Notes: a model not told the origin generated them from the letters alone. Numbered from the stretch's first letter, positions 25,541-35,540 are shown. The stretch is 64,000 nucleotides of DNA from Novosphingobium piscinae (GCF_014230355.1 NZ_JACLAX010000001.1:248001-312000); one strand, 5' to 3'. A program made the numbers and translations.

Positions 25541-26308
25541 TCAGGAACGCTGGCTGGCCAGACCCGTCGCGCTGGCGAAGCCAAGCGACCCGACCTCATC
25601 GTACAGCCGGCAGTAACCCACGGCTATGCCCTGAGATGAATCGTGGACGCTGGCTTCGAGCCCAGTCCAATGCCCGACCGGCAGGCGATGAAGATTGACC
25701 ACCACGTCGGCATTGATGAACTTGATGCCGGTGTCCGCCGAGTGGAGCCAGGGGCTCGCGACGTCGGCGATCGCGGCGACCCGGGTGAAGGGCACCAGCG
25801 GCTCCCCGGCGACGATCTCGAGTTGTTGCCGCAGCCAGAGCTGGCGCGGACCCTGTGCGCCGATGTGGCCCTTGATCGGGCGCCATTCCGCGCCGCGCCG
25901 CGCTTCGCCGGGCAGGGCCGCAAGACTGTCTGGAGACGGCACGGTCCATGGCGCCTGCCCCGGCCAGACCCGTCCGTCAGGGTTTGTCCCCGCGCGCAGC
26001 AGCTGGCAGATGGCGCGGGCATACTCATCGCCATCAATCACCATCCGCGCCTCGATCAACCGCAGCCGGCGACCCTCGCGGATGACCTCCGTGCGGATCG
26101 CGACCGGGCGGGCGGGAGCCAGCCGGTGCATATCGACATGGAACCGCGCCGGGATCCAGTCGTCGTCACCATGGCGCGACCACACCTCGTGACCCATCAA
26201 TCCGACGATCGCGCTGCCGTGGATGGTGTCGTCCCGCCAGTACCCCGCGGTCGTGGCAAGCGGCAGGACGGTGTCACCGACCCGCCGGAAATAGGCCTGT
26301 TCGCTCAT
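25541..26308 (-). CDS. Acyl-CoA thioesterase-like protein (TesB-like double hot-dog)
   Basis: The 255 residues show the TesB-like layout: an N-terminal hot-dog (about 20-115) containing WIPARFHVDMHRLAPARPV and LRLIEARMVIDG, then a C-terminal hot-dog with ASPWLHSADTGIKFINADVVVNLHR and VGHWTGLEASVHDSSQGIAVGYC. The family hydrolyses acyl-CoA esters. It is convergent with the MFS gene (18 bases) and lies downstream of the ferredoxin stop region on the opposite side. It may recycle CoA from dead-end esters of the catabolic island. Confidence 0.8.
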   Translation of the reverse strand: MSEQAYFRRVGDTVLPLATTAGYWRDDTIHGSAIVGLMGHEVWSRHGDDDWIPARFHVDMHRLAPARPVAIRTEVIREGRRLRLIEARMVIDGDEYARAICQLLRAGTNPDGRVWPGQAPWTVPSPDSLAALPGEARRGAEWRPIKGHIGAQGPRQLWLRQQLEIVAGEPLVPFTRVAAIADVASPWLHSADTGIKFINADVVVNLHRLPVGHWTGLEASVHDSSQGIAVGYCRLYDEVGSLGFASATGLASQRS

Positions 26309-26438
26309 GTGCAGTCCGTCCGCAGCCGCTTTGCCAGCCTAATTGCCGAGGCCATTGGGCTGCGCAAGCGGGCTGCATCAGAAACCGCCCGACCGATGCG
26401 AGGCCGGGCGGGTTGCGCGTCCGCTGGGCGGGCGGCCT

Positions 26439-26756
26439 TCAGTCTTCCGGAGCGATCGTCACCCGCAGGCCGTCAAGCGCGGCGTTGAAGGTGATCTGGC
26501 ACGACAGCCGCGACTGGGCGGTGCGGTGGTCCGAGCTGTCGAGCAGGTCGTTCTCGTCGGCGGACACCCCGGGCAGCTCTCCGGAGAAGCTGTCATCGAC
26601 GTAGACATGACAGGTGGCACACGAGCAGCAGCCGCCGCACAGCGCCAGCAATTCGTCGAAGCCGTTGTCGCGAATGATTTCCATCACGGTCAGGCCCTCG
26701 CCAGCCTCGATCGACTGTTCCTCGCCCGCCCGATTGATCACCGTCAGCTTTGCCAT
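26439..26756 (-). CDS. [2Fe-2S] ferredoxin, putidaredoxin/adrenodoxin type
   Basis: The ATG at 26756 ([14 protein letters not shown]) gives 105 residues. Cluster cysteines follow the CX5CX2C plus distal Cys pattern: Cys40, Cys46, Cys49 ([12 protein letters not shown]) and Cys86 (RLSCQI). Two extra cysteines (43 and 44) sit inside the loop. It is a second ferredoxin of the class that serves P450s or ring hydroxylases, 18 kb from the P450-linked one. No monooxygenase gene lies next to it, so its partner is unknown. Confidence 0.93.
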   Translation of the reverse strand: MAKLTVINRAGEEQSIEAGEGLTVMEIIRDNGFDELLALCGGCCSCATCHVYVDDSFSGELPGVSADENDLLDSSDHRTAQSRLSCQITFNAALDGLRVTIAPED

Positions 26757-26943
26757 CGTCCGTCCTTCTCGCTCGTCTGCGGGTGGGCACGGCGGGTTAT
26801 GCCGTGTCTTCCCGGAGTCGGCCAGCCGTTGCCGCGAAACGGGGCTGCTGGCAAGCGCAGATCCGGCCAAAAACCCCCTGGTTCGGTCTCGTCCTGCTTA
26901 CCGTTTGCCCGCGCTCCCCACAGCCGGAGCGAAGCGGACCGGT

Positions 26944-27624
26944 TCAGCAGAGCCGATAACCGATCCCCGGCTCGTTGCGGATCAGTCGCGGTTGGCCAGG
27001 GTCGTCCTCGAGCTTCAGCCGCAGCGCCCGGATCACCACGCGCAGGTACTCAACGTCGTCGCGATGGGCCTTGCCCCAGACTGTCTCGAGCAAGGCCGCA
27101 TGGGTCAGGATGCGCCCGCCGGCCGCCACCAGCACCTCCAGCACCGCGAACTCGCGCGGGGTGAGGGAAACCGGACGATCCGCGATGAAGACTTCGTGCC
27201 GGGCGGCATCAAGCCGGATCGGGCCATGGACCAGCACGCCGCCACGTGGGGCGGTGGTTCCGCTGCCGCGCAAGGCCACGCGCAGACGGGCCAGCAACTC
27301 GTCGCCGTCGAACGGCTTGGTGACATAGTCGGCTGCGCCGAGATCGAGCGCGGCTACCTTCTCGGTCACTTCACTGCGGGCTGACAGCACGATTACCGGT
27401 ACGGTGGTCTGCGCGCGGATCATGGTCAGCAGTTCGAGCCCGTCACGGTCGGGCAGGCCCAGATCGAGCAGCACCGCCTCAATCGCGCCCGGACCCGCGC
27501 CCAGCGCGGCGAGCGCGTCGCGGGCCGTCCCGGCGGTGACCAACTGGTGGCCGTCGCGGGCCAGCACCACACCCAGCAGCCGCAGGATGGCGGGTTCGTC
27601 ATCGACGGCAAGGACCCGGCTCAT
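26944..27624 (-). CDS. kdpE: KdpE-like OmpR-family response regulator
   Basis: A 226-residue response regulator. The receiver domain has the acidic pair Asp8/Asp9, phosphorylated Asp54 (LLDLGLPD) and Lys103 (YVTKPF). The C-terminal winged helix ends in LIRNEPGIGYRLC, typical of KdpE. Its start overlaps the sensor kinase stop by 4 bases, so the pair is translationally coupled. KdpE normally activates kdpFABC under potassium limitation or salt stress; here the only potassium transport gene nearby is kup, upstream of the kinase on the same strand. Confidence 0.88.
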   Translation of the reverse strand: MSRVLAVDDEPAILRLLGVVLARDGHQLVTAGTARDALAALGAGPGAIEAVLLDLGLPDRDGLELLTMIRAQTTVPVIVLSARSEVTEKVAALDLGAADYVTKPFDGDELLARLRVALRGSGTTAPRGGVLVHGPIRLDAARHEVFIADRPVSLTPREFAVLEVLVAAGGRILTHAALLETVWGKAHRDDVEYLRVVIRALRLKLEDDPGQPRLIRNEPGIGYRLC

Positions 27625-29054
27625 CCCACTGGCTCCGGCACGCCGGGCAGGCCCAGGGCAAAGCGCGCCCCGCCAAGGGGACTCTCGCCGATCGAGACAT
27701 CTCCGCCCATGGCCTCGGTGAAGCCTTTCACGATGGCCAGTCCGAGCCCGCTACCCGCGGTGCGGTCGCTCCCGGCCAGCCGGCGAAAGCGGTCAAACAC
27801 CTCGGCCCGATCCGCTGCCGGGATCCCGGACCCATCATCCTCGACCACGATCTCCACGCGTTCGGCAGTCCCTGCAGCGCTGACACGCACCGTGGTGTGG
27901 GCGTGGCGCATGGCATTGTCTACCAGGTTGGCCAGGGCGTGGTGCAGCATCACGGGATCTCCGCGGACGAACGGCAAGTCGGTGGGAACCGCGCGCTGCA
28001 GCGTGATTCCGGCCGGGAGAGCCACCGCATCGCAGGCCGCGCCGACCGAGTCGATCACATCAAGGCTCTCACTTGCGACCACGAGTGAACCATCCTCGAT
28101 CCGCGCCAGACCCAGCAGGTCGGCCATGGTCCGCTCCAGCTGCCCCGCAGCGACCAGCGCGTCGGCAGCCGCCGGATCGCGCTGCGCCAGCTGCGCGAGC
28201 TGCCCGGTAATCACGGTCAGCGGGGTGCGGAAGTCGTGGGCGAGCGAGGCAAGGAAAGTCCGCCGCAATTGCTCGCTTTGCTCCAGCCGCTCGCGATCAC
28301 GGCGGACCTGTTCGAGGCTGGCTCGATCGCGGCAGGCACCCAGCAGCAGGGCAAGCTGCTGCAGCTGGTCGAGCTCGGCCGGGCTGCGCGGGTGGCCGTC
28401 GCTCGGTCGCGCCAGGGCCAGCACGGCCTGGTCAGAGCGGCTGCGCAGCGCAAGCGGGATGAAGCTCCAGTCGGCCGCGGCCATGGTCTCGGTGCCGTGC
28501 CCGGTGCGGTCGCCATTGTGGAGCGCCCAGGCCGCGGCCGACAGGTCGAGCGAGGAGAAACCTGCATCGCTGCCCGCCGGCAGTGCACCGTCGAGCAGGT
28601 ACACCGGAGCGTAGCGTGCTGCCACGAAGGCCAAGCCCGCGCCCAGCGCCTCGTCCGCCGGCCCGGCGGCGAGCAGGGCCGAGAGCCGGGCCGCCTCCTC
28701 GCTCGCCGCGGCGCGGGCATTGGCCTCGGCCTCGCGCGCCATCAGCCGGGTGGCCAGCCGGCTGGTCACCGCGGCCACGACGCCGAGCACGGCCACGCTG
28801 ACCAGGCTGTCGAGCTGGTGGACGCGGAAGCTGTATCGCGGCTCGAGCAGGAAGAAGTTGTAGGCGCTCGCCCCGGCCAGGGTCGCCACCAGCCCGGGCC
28901 AGAGCCCCCCGCGCGCGGCGCCGAGCAGGACCGGCAGCAGGAACAGGAGCGCCGCCGAGGCCAGTCCCAGCACCGGCAGCAGCCCCACGGAGACCGCGGT
29001 GACCACGCCAACCGCGCCAAGCGCGAGGAGGGAAGAGCCGAAGGTGCGGGTCAT
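27621..29054 (-). CDS. KdpD-like sensor histidine kinase lacking the N-terminal KdpD/Usp domains
   Basis: From the ATG at 29054 the protein has 477 residues, about half of E. coli KdpD. It starts directly with the DUF4118 membrane module (four hydrophobic segments, about 8-105, with NFFLLEPRYSFRV), followed by a GAF-like region (about 120-245), a HisKA domain with His273 in SLAHDFRTPLT, and an ATPase domain (NLVDNAMRHA, DDGSGIP, GSGLGLAI). The N-terminal ATP-binding and universal-stress domains of KdpD are absent. It starts 8 bases after the kup stop and overlaps kdpE by 4 bases, forming a kup-kinase-regulator operon. Confidence 0.9.
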   Translation of the reverse strand: MTRTFGSSLLALGAVGVVTAVSVGLLPVLGLASAALLFLLPVLLGAARGGLWPGLVATLAGASAYNFFLLEPRYSFRVHQLDSLVSVAVLGVVAAVTSRLATRLMAREAEANARAAASEEAARLSALLAAGPADEALGAGLAFVAARYAPVYLLDGALPAGSDAGFSSLDLSAAAWALHNGDRTGHGTETMAAADWSFIPLALRSRSDQAVLALARPSDGHPRSPAELDQLQQLALLLGACRDRASLEQVRRDRERLEQSEQLRRTFLASLAHDFRTPLTVITGQLAQLAQRDPAAADALVAAGQLERTMADLLGLARIEDGSLVVASESLDVIDSVGAACDAVALPAGITLQRAVPTDLPFVRGDPVMLHHALANLVDNAMRHAHTTVRVSAAGTAERVEIVVEDDGSGIPAADRAEVFDRFRRLAGSDRTAGSGLGLAIVKGFTEAMGGDVSIGESPLGGARFALGLPGVPEPVG

Positions 29055-29062
29055 GCGACGGG

Positions 29063-30967
29063 CTAGAGCTCGATCTGGCTGCCCAGCTCGACCACGCGGT
29101 TGGGCGGAATGTTGAAATAGGCGGTCGGGTCGGCCGCGTTGCGGTGCAGGATCATGTAGATCAGGGTCATCCACCGCGGCAACAGCGGACGGCTGGCAAA
29201 GCGGATCGCGCTGCGGCCGACGAAGAACGAGGTGCCGCCCGGCCCGTCGAGCAGCCCCGGGCTGCGCGCGAGATCGCTCGGCACGTCGATCGCGTCCATG
29301 TAGCCATAGCGCAGGCGCGCGCGCAGGAACCGCTCGTCGAGCGGCTCGAGTTCGAGCCGCTGGCCCGGTTCCACCCACGGCTGGGGCAGGGTTTCGACCT
29401 TGAGCAGGACCGAGCGGTCGTGCAGCGCCTTGTTGTGCTTGAGGTTGTGCAGCAGCGCGGCGGGAGCCAGCGCCAGATCCTGGGTGAGGAACACCGCGGT
29501 TCCGGCTATCCGTACCGGGGGCCGGGCCGCCAGTGCGGCGGCGAAATCGGCGAGGGCGATGCCCATCTGGCTGGTCCGTGCCACCGCGGCGCGCCGTCCC
29601 CTGAGCCAGGCGACGATGACCAGCCCAACCAGCCCGGCGACGGCCAGTGGCACCCATCCGCCCTCGGTCACGCGCAGGATGTTGGCCCCGAAGAAGAACA
29701 GGTCAAGCGCGAGGAAGGGCGCGATCGCCACCCCGGCCCAGACCCGGTTCCAGTGCCAGTGGCGCCAGGCGATGAGGAAGGCGAGGCAGGTGGTCACCAC
29801 CATGGTCCCGGTCACCGCGATGCCATAGGCCGCGGCCATGGCCGAGCTGCTGCGGAAGCCGAAGACCAGCACCACCACGCCCGCCAGCAGCAGCCAGTTG
29901 ATCGCCGGCAGATAGATCTGCCCGATCTGCTCGGCCGAGGTCTGGCGGGTGGTCAGCCGTGGCAGCAGGCCCAGCGCGATCGCCTGGTGGGTGAGCGAGA
30001 AGGCCCCGGTGATCACCGCCTGGCTGGCGATGATCGTGGCCATGGTCGCCAGTCCCACCAGCGGCGCGCGCAGCGCATCGGGCGCCATCAGGAAGAACCA
30101 GTCGGCATTGGCAAGCGTCTGCCCGGCGGCCTCGGCGCGATCGAGCGCCTGCAGGGCCAGCGCGCCCTGGCCAAGATAGTTGAGCGTCAGCGCCGGCCAG
30201 ACCAGGGCGAGCCAGCCGAGCTGGATCGGACGGCGGCCGAAGTGGCCCATGTCAGCGATCAAGGCCTCGGCCCCGGTCACGGTCAGGAACACCGCGCCCA
30301 GCACGAACAGCCCGGTCACCCCGTGGCCCTGCAGGAAGCGCACCGCCTCGAGCGGATTGACCGCGGCCAGCACCGCCGGGGCCTGGGCGATCTGCCACAG
30401 TCCGAGCGCGGCCAGCGCCGCGAACCAGACCAGGCAGACCGGCCCGAACAACGCCGCGACCCGCGCCGTGCCCTTGGCCTGGACCGCGAAGAGCCCGACC
30501 AGGATCCCCAGCGCCAGGCCCAGGATCAGCGGCTCCTGCATGCGCTCGAGCCCCGGGATCGTGCGCAGGCCCTCGACCGCCGAGAGCACCGAGAGCGCCG
30601 GGGTGATGATCGCATCGCCGTAGAACAGCGCGGCACCGGTCGCCCCCAAGACGACCACGATCGGCCATTTCGCGCCGGTCGCCCGCTGGGCCAGCGCCAT
30701 CAGCGAGAGCACCCCGCCCTCGCCCTTGTTGTCCATCCGGGCGAGGAAGGCGACGTACTTGAGCGTGACGACGATGATCAGCGCCCACAGCGCCAGCGAC
30801 AAGACCCCGAGGATCTCGCCGCGTGAGATGCCGTCAGCCCCCGACTGGGCAAGCGCCTCGCGGAAGGCATACAGCGGGCTGGTCCCGATATCGCCATAGA
30901 CAACCCCGATCGCGCCGAGGGTGAGCAGGGCAAGCGACGGGCGTGGATGAGCAGGTGAGGCGGACAC
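29063..30967 (-). CDS. kup: Kup-type potassium uptake protein
   Basis: The 634-residue length fits the KUP/HAK/KT family. The N-terminal signature GAIGVVYGDIGTSPLYAF is intact, followed by twelve hydrophobic segments (about 10-430) and a hydrophilic C-terminal domain ending VVELGSQIEL. It brings K+ in with protons across the inner membrane. It is the first gene of a three-gene operon with a KdpD-like kinase and a KdpE-like regulator. The 117-base gap upstream, towards the dehydratase gene, should carry its promoter. Confidence 0.95.
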   Translation of the reverse strand: MSASPAHPRPSLALLTLGAIGVVYGDIGTSPLYAFREALAQSGADGISRGEILGVLSLALWALIIVVTLKYVAFLARMDNKGEGGVLSLMALAQRATGAKWPIVVVLGATGAALFYGDAIITPALSVLSAVEGLRTIPGLERMQEPLILGLALGILVGLFAVQAKGTARVAALFGPVCLVWFAALAALGLWQIAQAPAVLAAVNPLEAVRFLQGHGVTGLFVLGAVFLTVTGAEALIADMGHFGRRPIQLGWLALVWPALTLNYLGQGALALQALDRAEAAGQTLANADWFFLMAPDALRAPLVGLATMATIIASQAVITGAFSLTHQAIALGLLPRLTTRQTSAEQIGQIYLPAINWLLLAGVVVLVFGFRSSSAMAAAYGIAVTGTMVVTTCLAFLIAWRHWHWNRVWAGVAIAPFLALDLFFFGANILRVTEGGWVPLAVAGLVGLVIVAWLRGRRAAVARTSQMGIALADFAAALAARPPVRIAGTAVFLTQDLALAPAALLHNLKHNKALHDRSVLLKVETLPQPWVEPGQRLELEPLDERFLRARLRYGYMDAIDVPSDLARSPGLLDGPGGTSFFVGRSAIRFASRPLLPRWMTLIYMILHRNAADPTAYFNIPPNRVVELGSQIEL

Positions 30968-31084
30968 GGGGGCAGGATCCTTGCAGTCAGGCTGCTCCCC
31001 TGCCCCCTTGGGCCGTTAAGACGCCATGCGAATGCGTCCACGCCAGCATAACGGCCGCATAAAAGTCGCGGCCATCAGGCCCGG

Positions 31085-32893
31085 TCAGTGATTGTCGCGC
31101 GGCAGACCCATGGTCTGCGCGATGCGCTGGTACTTCTCGGTCCCTTCGAGGATCGCCCCGCTTGCCAGTTGGCCGATGCGCGAGCGGTGGATGTCCTGCC
31201 ACGGGGTCTGCGAAGGGGGATAGGGATAGCCGCCAGCCGCCTCGAGCGCGGCCCGGCGCGCGGCCAGCTCCTCGTCCGGGATCAGCACGTTGGCCGTGCC
31301 GCGGCGCAGGTCGATGCGCACCCGGTCGCCGGTCTGCAGCAGCGCCAGCCCGCCCATCGCCGCGGCCTCGGGGCTGGCATTGAGGATCGATGGGCTGCCG
31401 CTGGTCCCCGACTGGCGCCCGTCGCCGATGCAGGGCAGCGCCGAGACGCCGGCCGTGATCAGGTGGGCGGGCGGACGCATGTTGACCACCTCGGCCGCGC
31501 CGGGATAGCCGATCGGGCCTGCCCCACGCATGAACAGCAGCGATTCTGCGGTGATGCCGGTGGCCGGATCGTCGATCCGCGCATGATAGTCCTCTGGTCC
31601 GTCGAACACGACCGCGGGGCCTTCGAAGGCGTCTGGATCATCGGGATTCGACAGGTAGCGCTGGCGGAACTCGTCGCTGATCACGCTGGTCTTCATGATC
31701 GCCGCGTCGAACAGGTTGCCCGAGAGCACGAGGAACCCGGCATCGGTCTTGAGCGGCCGATCGAACGGACGGATCACCGCCTCGTCCTCGATCGCGACGC
31801 CGCGGCAGTTCTCGCCGATGGTCCGGCCATTCACAGTCATGGCCTGCTCGGCAATCAGTCCCTGGTCGATCAACTGGCCGACCACCGCCGGCACACCGCC
31901 CGCCCGATAGTAGTCCTCGCCGAGGTATTCGCCGGCCGGCTGAAGGTTGACCAGCAACGGCACCTTGTGGCCAAGCCGCTGCCAGTCGGTGAGCGGCAGG
32001 TCGACCCCGATATGGCGGGCGATCGCCGCGAGATGGATCGGCGCATTGGTCGATCCGCCAATCGCGCTGTTGACCACGATGGCATTGTGGAACGCCTCGA
32101 GCGTGAGGATGTCCGACGGCTTGAGGTCCTCGCGGACCATGTCGACGATCCGTTTGCCGGTGCGCCAGGCGCATTCCTGGCGATCGCGGTAGGGCGCCGG
32201 GATCGCGGCCGAGCCGGGCAGCATCATGCCCAGCGCCTCGGCCAGGCTGTTCATCGTGGTCGCCGTGCCCATGGTGTTGCAATAGCCGGTCGAGGGCGCC
32301 GAGCTGGCGACCAGCTTGATGAAGCCCTCCTCGTCGAGCTCGCCCTTGGCCAGCATCTGCCGGCCCTTCCACACGATCGTGCCCGAGCCGGTCCGCTCGC
32401 CCTTGAACCAGCCATTGAGCATCGGCCCGACCGACAGCGCGATGGCGGGGATGTTCACGGTCGCCGCCGCCATCAGCAGGGCGGGGGTGGTCTTGTCGCA
32501 ACCGGTGGTCAGCACCACGCCGTCGATCGGATAGCCGTAGAGCGCCTCGACCAGACCGATGTAGGCCAGGTTGCGGTCGAGGCCGGCGGTCGGCCGCTTG
32601 CCCGTTTCCTGGATCGGGTGGACCGGGATCTCCAGCGCGATGCCACCTGCCTCGCGAATTCCTTCGCGCACGCGTTCGGCCAGGACCAGATGATGCCGGT
32701 TGCACGGCGAAAGGTCACTGCCGGTCTGCGCGATCCCGATGATCGGCCGCCCCGAGCGGAGCTCCTCGAGGCTCAGCCCGTAGTTGAGGTAGCGCTCGAG
32801 ATAGAGCGAGGTCATGTCGATGTTGTCGGGATTGTCGAACCAGGCACGCGAGCGCAGTTTGACAGGGGGGCGGGCGGAGGAACGGTCGGTCAT
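31085..32893 (-). CDS. IlvD/Edd family sugar-acid dehydratase (arabonate/xylonate dehydratase type)
   Basis: A 602-residue Fe-S hydrolyase. The cluster cysteines are Cys64 (SDLSPCNRH), Cys132 ([10 protein letters not shown]) and Cys205 ([14 protein letters not shown]), the arrangement of the [2Fe-2S] sugar-acid dehydratases. C-terminal signatures [21 protein letters not shown] fit the same branch rather than dihydroxyacid dehydratase, given the sugar-oxidising neighbours. It would convert an aldonate to its 2-keto-3-deoxy acid. The gene follows the mutarotase by 33 bases on the same strand. Confidence 0.9.
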   Translation of the reverse strand: MTDRSSARPPVKLRSRAWFDNPDNIDMTSLYLERYLNYGLSLEELRSGRPIIGIAQTGSDLSPCNRHHLVLAERVREGIREAGGIALEIPVHPIQETGKRPTAGLDRNLAYIGLVEALYGYPIDGVVLTTGCDKTTPALLMAAATVNIPAIALSVGPMLNGWFKGERTGSGTIVWKGRQMLAKGELDEEGFIKLVASSAPSTGYCNTMGTATTMNSLAEALGMMLPGSAAIPAPYRDRQECAWRTGKRIVDMVREDLKPSDILTLEAFHNAIVVNSAIGGSTNAPIHLAAIARHIGVDLPLTDWQRLGHKVPLLVNLQPAGEYLGEDYYRAGGVPAVVGQLIDQGLIAEQAMTVNGRTIGENCRGVAIEDEAVIRPFDRPLKTDAGFLVLSGNLFDAAIMKTSVISDEFRQRYLSNPDDPDAFEGPAVVFDGPEDYHARIDDPATGITAESLLFMRGAGPIGYPGAAEVVNMRPPAHLITAGVSALPCIGDGRQSGTSGSPSILNASPEAAAMGGLALLQTGDRVRIDLRRGTANVLIPDEELAARRAALEAAGGYPYPPSQTPWQDIHRSRIGQLASGAILEGTEKYQRIAQTMGLPRDNH

Positions 32894-32926
32894 GGCGGCT
32901 TTCGGCAGATGGAACAGGACTGAGGC

Positions 32927-34096
32927 TCAACGCGGCCGCGGGGCCGTGCTCATGCGGTAGATCATGACGTGGCGATAGGTCTGACCAGGATCGACCCTGG
33001 CCGAGATGAATCCCGGCTGATTGGGCGAATCCGGGAACTTCTGGGGCTCGAGCGCGAGACCGTCGCCCATCCGGTAGAGCCGGCCGGACTTGCCGGGAAC
33101 CGTGCCGTCGAGGAAGTTCCCGGTGTAGAGCTGTACGCCCGGTTCGGTGCTGAGCACGTCGAGGACGCGGCCCGATTCCGGGTCCTCGAGCCGGGCAACC
33201 AGCCCGGGCTGGGCAGTGAGGCCTTTGTCGATCACGAAGTTGTGGTCATATCCGCGGCCGAACAGGATCTGCTGGTCGCTCGCATCGCGGAGGCCATCGG
33301 CAATCCGGCGGGGCTCGCGGAAGTCGAAGACCGAACCGGCAACCGGGCGCAGCTCGCCGGTGGGGATAAGCCGGGCGTCGACCGGCGTGTAACGCGCGGC
33401 CGGGATAGTCAGCCGATGGCCCATCGCGCCGACTGGCGCGCCGTCACCAGCCAGGTTGAAGAGGGCGTGGTTGGTCAGGTTCACCACGGTGGACTTGTCG
33501 GTTGTCGCCTCGAAGGTGATCGTCAAACCACCCTGGTCGTCGAGCGCATAGGTCACCGCGACCCGCAGCGTGCCGGGAAACCCTTCTTCACCGTCGGCGC
33601 TGACATAGCTCAGCCTGACGCTGGCGACCGGACCAGACCGTACCGCCACCACTTGCCAGTTGCGCTTGTCGAACCCCTTCACTCCGCCGTGCAGACTGTT
33701 GGTCTTGTCGTTGAGCGGCAGCTGGAAGGTTTGCCCATCGAGCGTAAAGCGCCCCCCGGCGATGCGGTTGGCATAGCGCCCGACGGTGACTCCGAAGAAG
33801 CTCGGGTGGGCCTCGTAGGCCTGCACGGTATCGTAGCCGAGCAGGACGTCGGCGAGCTTGCCGTCGCGGTCCGGCGCGATCAGCGATTGCAGCGTGGCGC
33901 CATAGCTCAGCACCTTGGCCGACACGCCGTTTGCAGCGGTCAACGTGATCACCTGCGCTGTGCTGCCATCGGCGAGCTGGCCGGCGTTGTCCTGCCGGGC
34001 CTCGGCGGCCTGCACGGACGCAGGGGCCTGGACCACGCCCGCCAGCAGGGGAAACAAGGCGCCGGCGCGCCGGATCGGCCATCCTGCAAAGCCCAT
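32927..34096 (-). CDS. galM: Aldose 1-epimerase (mutarotase), periplasmic
   Basis: From the ATG at 34096 the product is 389 residues with a signal peptide (MGFAGWPIRRAGALFPLL, cleavage near VQAAEA). The mutarotase fold is shown by GVTVGRYANRIAGGRF, NSLHGGVKGFDKRNW, TNHALFNLAG and the catalytic glutamate in LALEPQKFPDSPNQP. It interconverts alpha and beta aldoses, speeding use of sugars entering the cell. It is divergent from the MFS sugar carrier gene and heads an operon with the sugar-acid dehydratase. Confidence 0.93.
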   Translation of the reverse strand: MGFAGWPIRRAGALFPLLAGVVQAPASVQAAEARQDNAGQLADGSTAQVITLTAANGVSAKVLSYGATLQSLIAPDRDGKLADVLLGYDTVQAYEAHPSFFGVTVGRYANRIAGGRFTLDGQTFQLPLNDKTNSLHGGVKGFDKRNWQVVAVRSGPVASVRLSYVSADGEEGFPGTLRVAVTYALDDQGGLTITFEATTDKSTVVNLTNHALFNLAGDGAPVGAMGHRLTIPAARYTPVDARLIPTGELRPVAGSVFDFREPRRIADGLRDASDQQILFGRGYDHNFVIDKGLTAQPGLVARLEDPESGRVLDVLSTEPGVQLYTGNFLDGTVPGKSGRLYRMGDGLALEPQKFPDSPNQPGFISARVDPGQTYRHVMIYRMSTAPRPR

Positions 34097-34149
34097 GTTC
34101 TGATCCTCTCGTGGCCCGTGGTCGATCGCGGCCGGCCCATTGACGCGGC

Positions 34150-34170
34150 TCGGACCCGGATATAGTCCGA
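34150..34170. promoter_or_regulatory. Inverted repeat between galM and the sugar carrier gene
   Basis: TCGGAC and GTCCGA, separated by nine bases, form a 21-base palindrome in the divergent promoter region, 54 bases upstream of the galM start and 69 before the carrier ATG. The position and size suit an operator coordinating both sugar operons. The cognate regulator is not identified; the IclR protein encoded at 39133 is one candidate. Confidence 0.45.
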
Positions 34171-34238
34171 CAAATCGAAAACGCGCAAGCCGGTAAGCTT
34201 GCCGCCCGATGCGCAACCAGCGAGAGGAATTCGAGACG

Positions 34239-35540
34239 ATGCCACCACTGGGCTCACCCCAGCCGGGCGCCACGGTTCAGCCGACTTCCGACCCCGAAGC
34301 CGGCCCAAGCTACGGTTCGGCGTTGTCGCTGCTCGCCAGCCTGTTTTTCATGTGGGGCTTCATCACGGTGATCAACAACACGTTGCTGCCGCACCTGCGC
34401 AGCGTGTTCGACCTCAACTATACACAGACAACACTGATCGAGTCGGTCTGGTTCATTGCCTACTTCGTCGCGTCGATCCCGTCGGCAAAGCTGATCGAGA
34501 CGATCGGCTACCAGAAGTCGTTGGTGATCGGGCTGCTGGTCATGGCGGCGGGCGCGCTGGGCATGATGCTGGCGGCATCCATCCCCTCCTACGGGGTGAC
34601 CTTGGCCATGCTGTTTGTCATCGCCAGCGGCATCACGCTGCTGCAGGTGGCGGCCAATCCCTACGTCGCGGTGGTGGGCAGGCCGGAAACCGCCTCATCG
34701 CGGCTCAACCTGGTCCAGGCGATGAACTCGGCCGGAACCATGCTGGCGCCGATGTTCGGAGCCTATCTGATCCTCGGGCGCTCGAAGGGCGGTACCGCCA
34801 CCGCCGACGTGGTCCTGACCCCGGCCGAGCGGCTCGCCGACGCGCAGTCTGTGATCCTGCCCTATGGCCTGGTCGCCGGCGTGCTGGTGATCCTTGCCGT
34901 GGTGATCGCACGCTATCCCTTGCCCGCTATGGGCAATGCCACCCGCCGGCTTAGCCCGGAAGCGCGCCGCCACCTGTCCTTGTGGAAACACCGCAACCTG
35001 GTCTTCGGGATCCCAGCGATCTTCATTTACCTGATCGCCGAGATCGGGGTGGCGAACCTGTTCGTGAACTTCGTCAGCCAGCCCGACATTGCCAACCTCA
35101 CCCATGAGCAGGCGGGGCAATACCTGACCTTCCTGTGGGGCGGGATGATGATCGGGCGCTTTGCCGGGTCGGCGATCATGCAGAAGGTCGATGCGGGACT
35201 GGTTCTGGCCGTCTTTTCGGTCGGTGCTTTCGTGGTCATGCTGGTGACGGTTTTCACCACCGGTCCCGCGGCGATGTGGGCGCTGATTCTGGTCGGCCTG
35301 TTCCACTCGATCATGTTCCCGACGATCTTCACCCTTGGCATCCGTGGGCTGGGCCCGCTGACCGAGGAGGGCTCGGGCCTGCTGATCATGGCGATCGCGG
35401 GCGGGGCCCTGGTGGTGGTGCAAGGCTGGCTGGCCGATGCCTATGGCCTGCAAAACTCGTTCCTGCTGACCGCCGCCTGCGAGTTGTATGTGTTGTTCTA
35501 TGCCTTGTGGGGATCGCGGCCAACCCAACAGGCCGGCTAA
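34239..35540 (+). CDS. MFS sugar transporter, FucP/GluP-like
   Basis: The ATG at 34239 (MPPLGSPQPG) follows an AGAGGAA at a workable distance and gives 433 residues; another ATG at 34209 is possible. Twelve hydrophobic helices are visible. The first helix with LASLFFMWGFITVINNTLLPHL is the hallmark of the fucose/glucose-galactose permease branch, which uses the conserved Asn and Trp near the sugar path. It is an inner-membrane sugar:H+ symporter. Its place ahead of the semialdehyde dehydrogenase and sugar dehydrogenase suggests import of the aldose oxidised by the locus. Confidence 0.9.
   Translation: MPPLGSPQPGATVQPTSDPEAGPSYGSALSLLASLFFMWGFITVINNTLLPHLRSVFDLNYTQTTLIESVWFIAYFVASIPSAKLIETIGYQKSLVIGLLVMAAGALGMMLAASIPSYGVTLAMLFVIASGITLLQVAANPYVAVVGRPETASSRLNLVQAMNSAGTMLAPMFGAYLILGRSKGGTATADVVLTPAERLADAQSVILPYGLVAGVLVILAVVIARYPLPAMGNATRRLSPEARRHLSLWKHRNLVFGIPAIFIYLIAEIGVANLFVNFVSQPDIANLTHEQAGQYLTFLWGGMMIGRFAGSAIMQKVDAGLVLAVFSVGAFVVMLVTVFTTGPAAMWALILVGLFHSIMFPTIFTLGIRGLGPLTEEGSGLLIMAIAGGALVVVQGWLADAYGLQNSFLLTAACELYVLFYALWGSRPTQQAG

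Noticed and set aside
29144..30826. Plus-strand frame of 560 codons opposite kup
   Set aside because: Low-complexity Gln/Arg/His/Asp-rich product typical of antisense frames over membrane proteins; kup is convincing.
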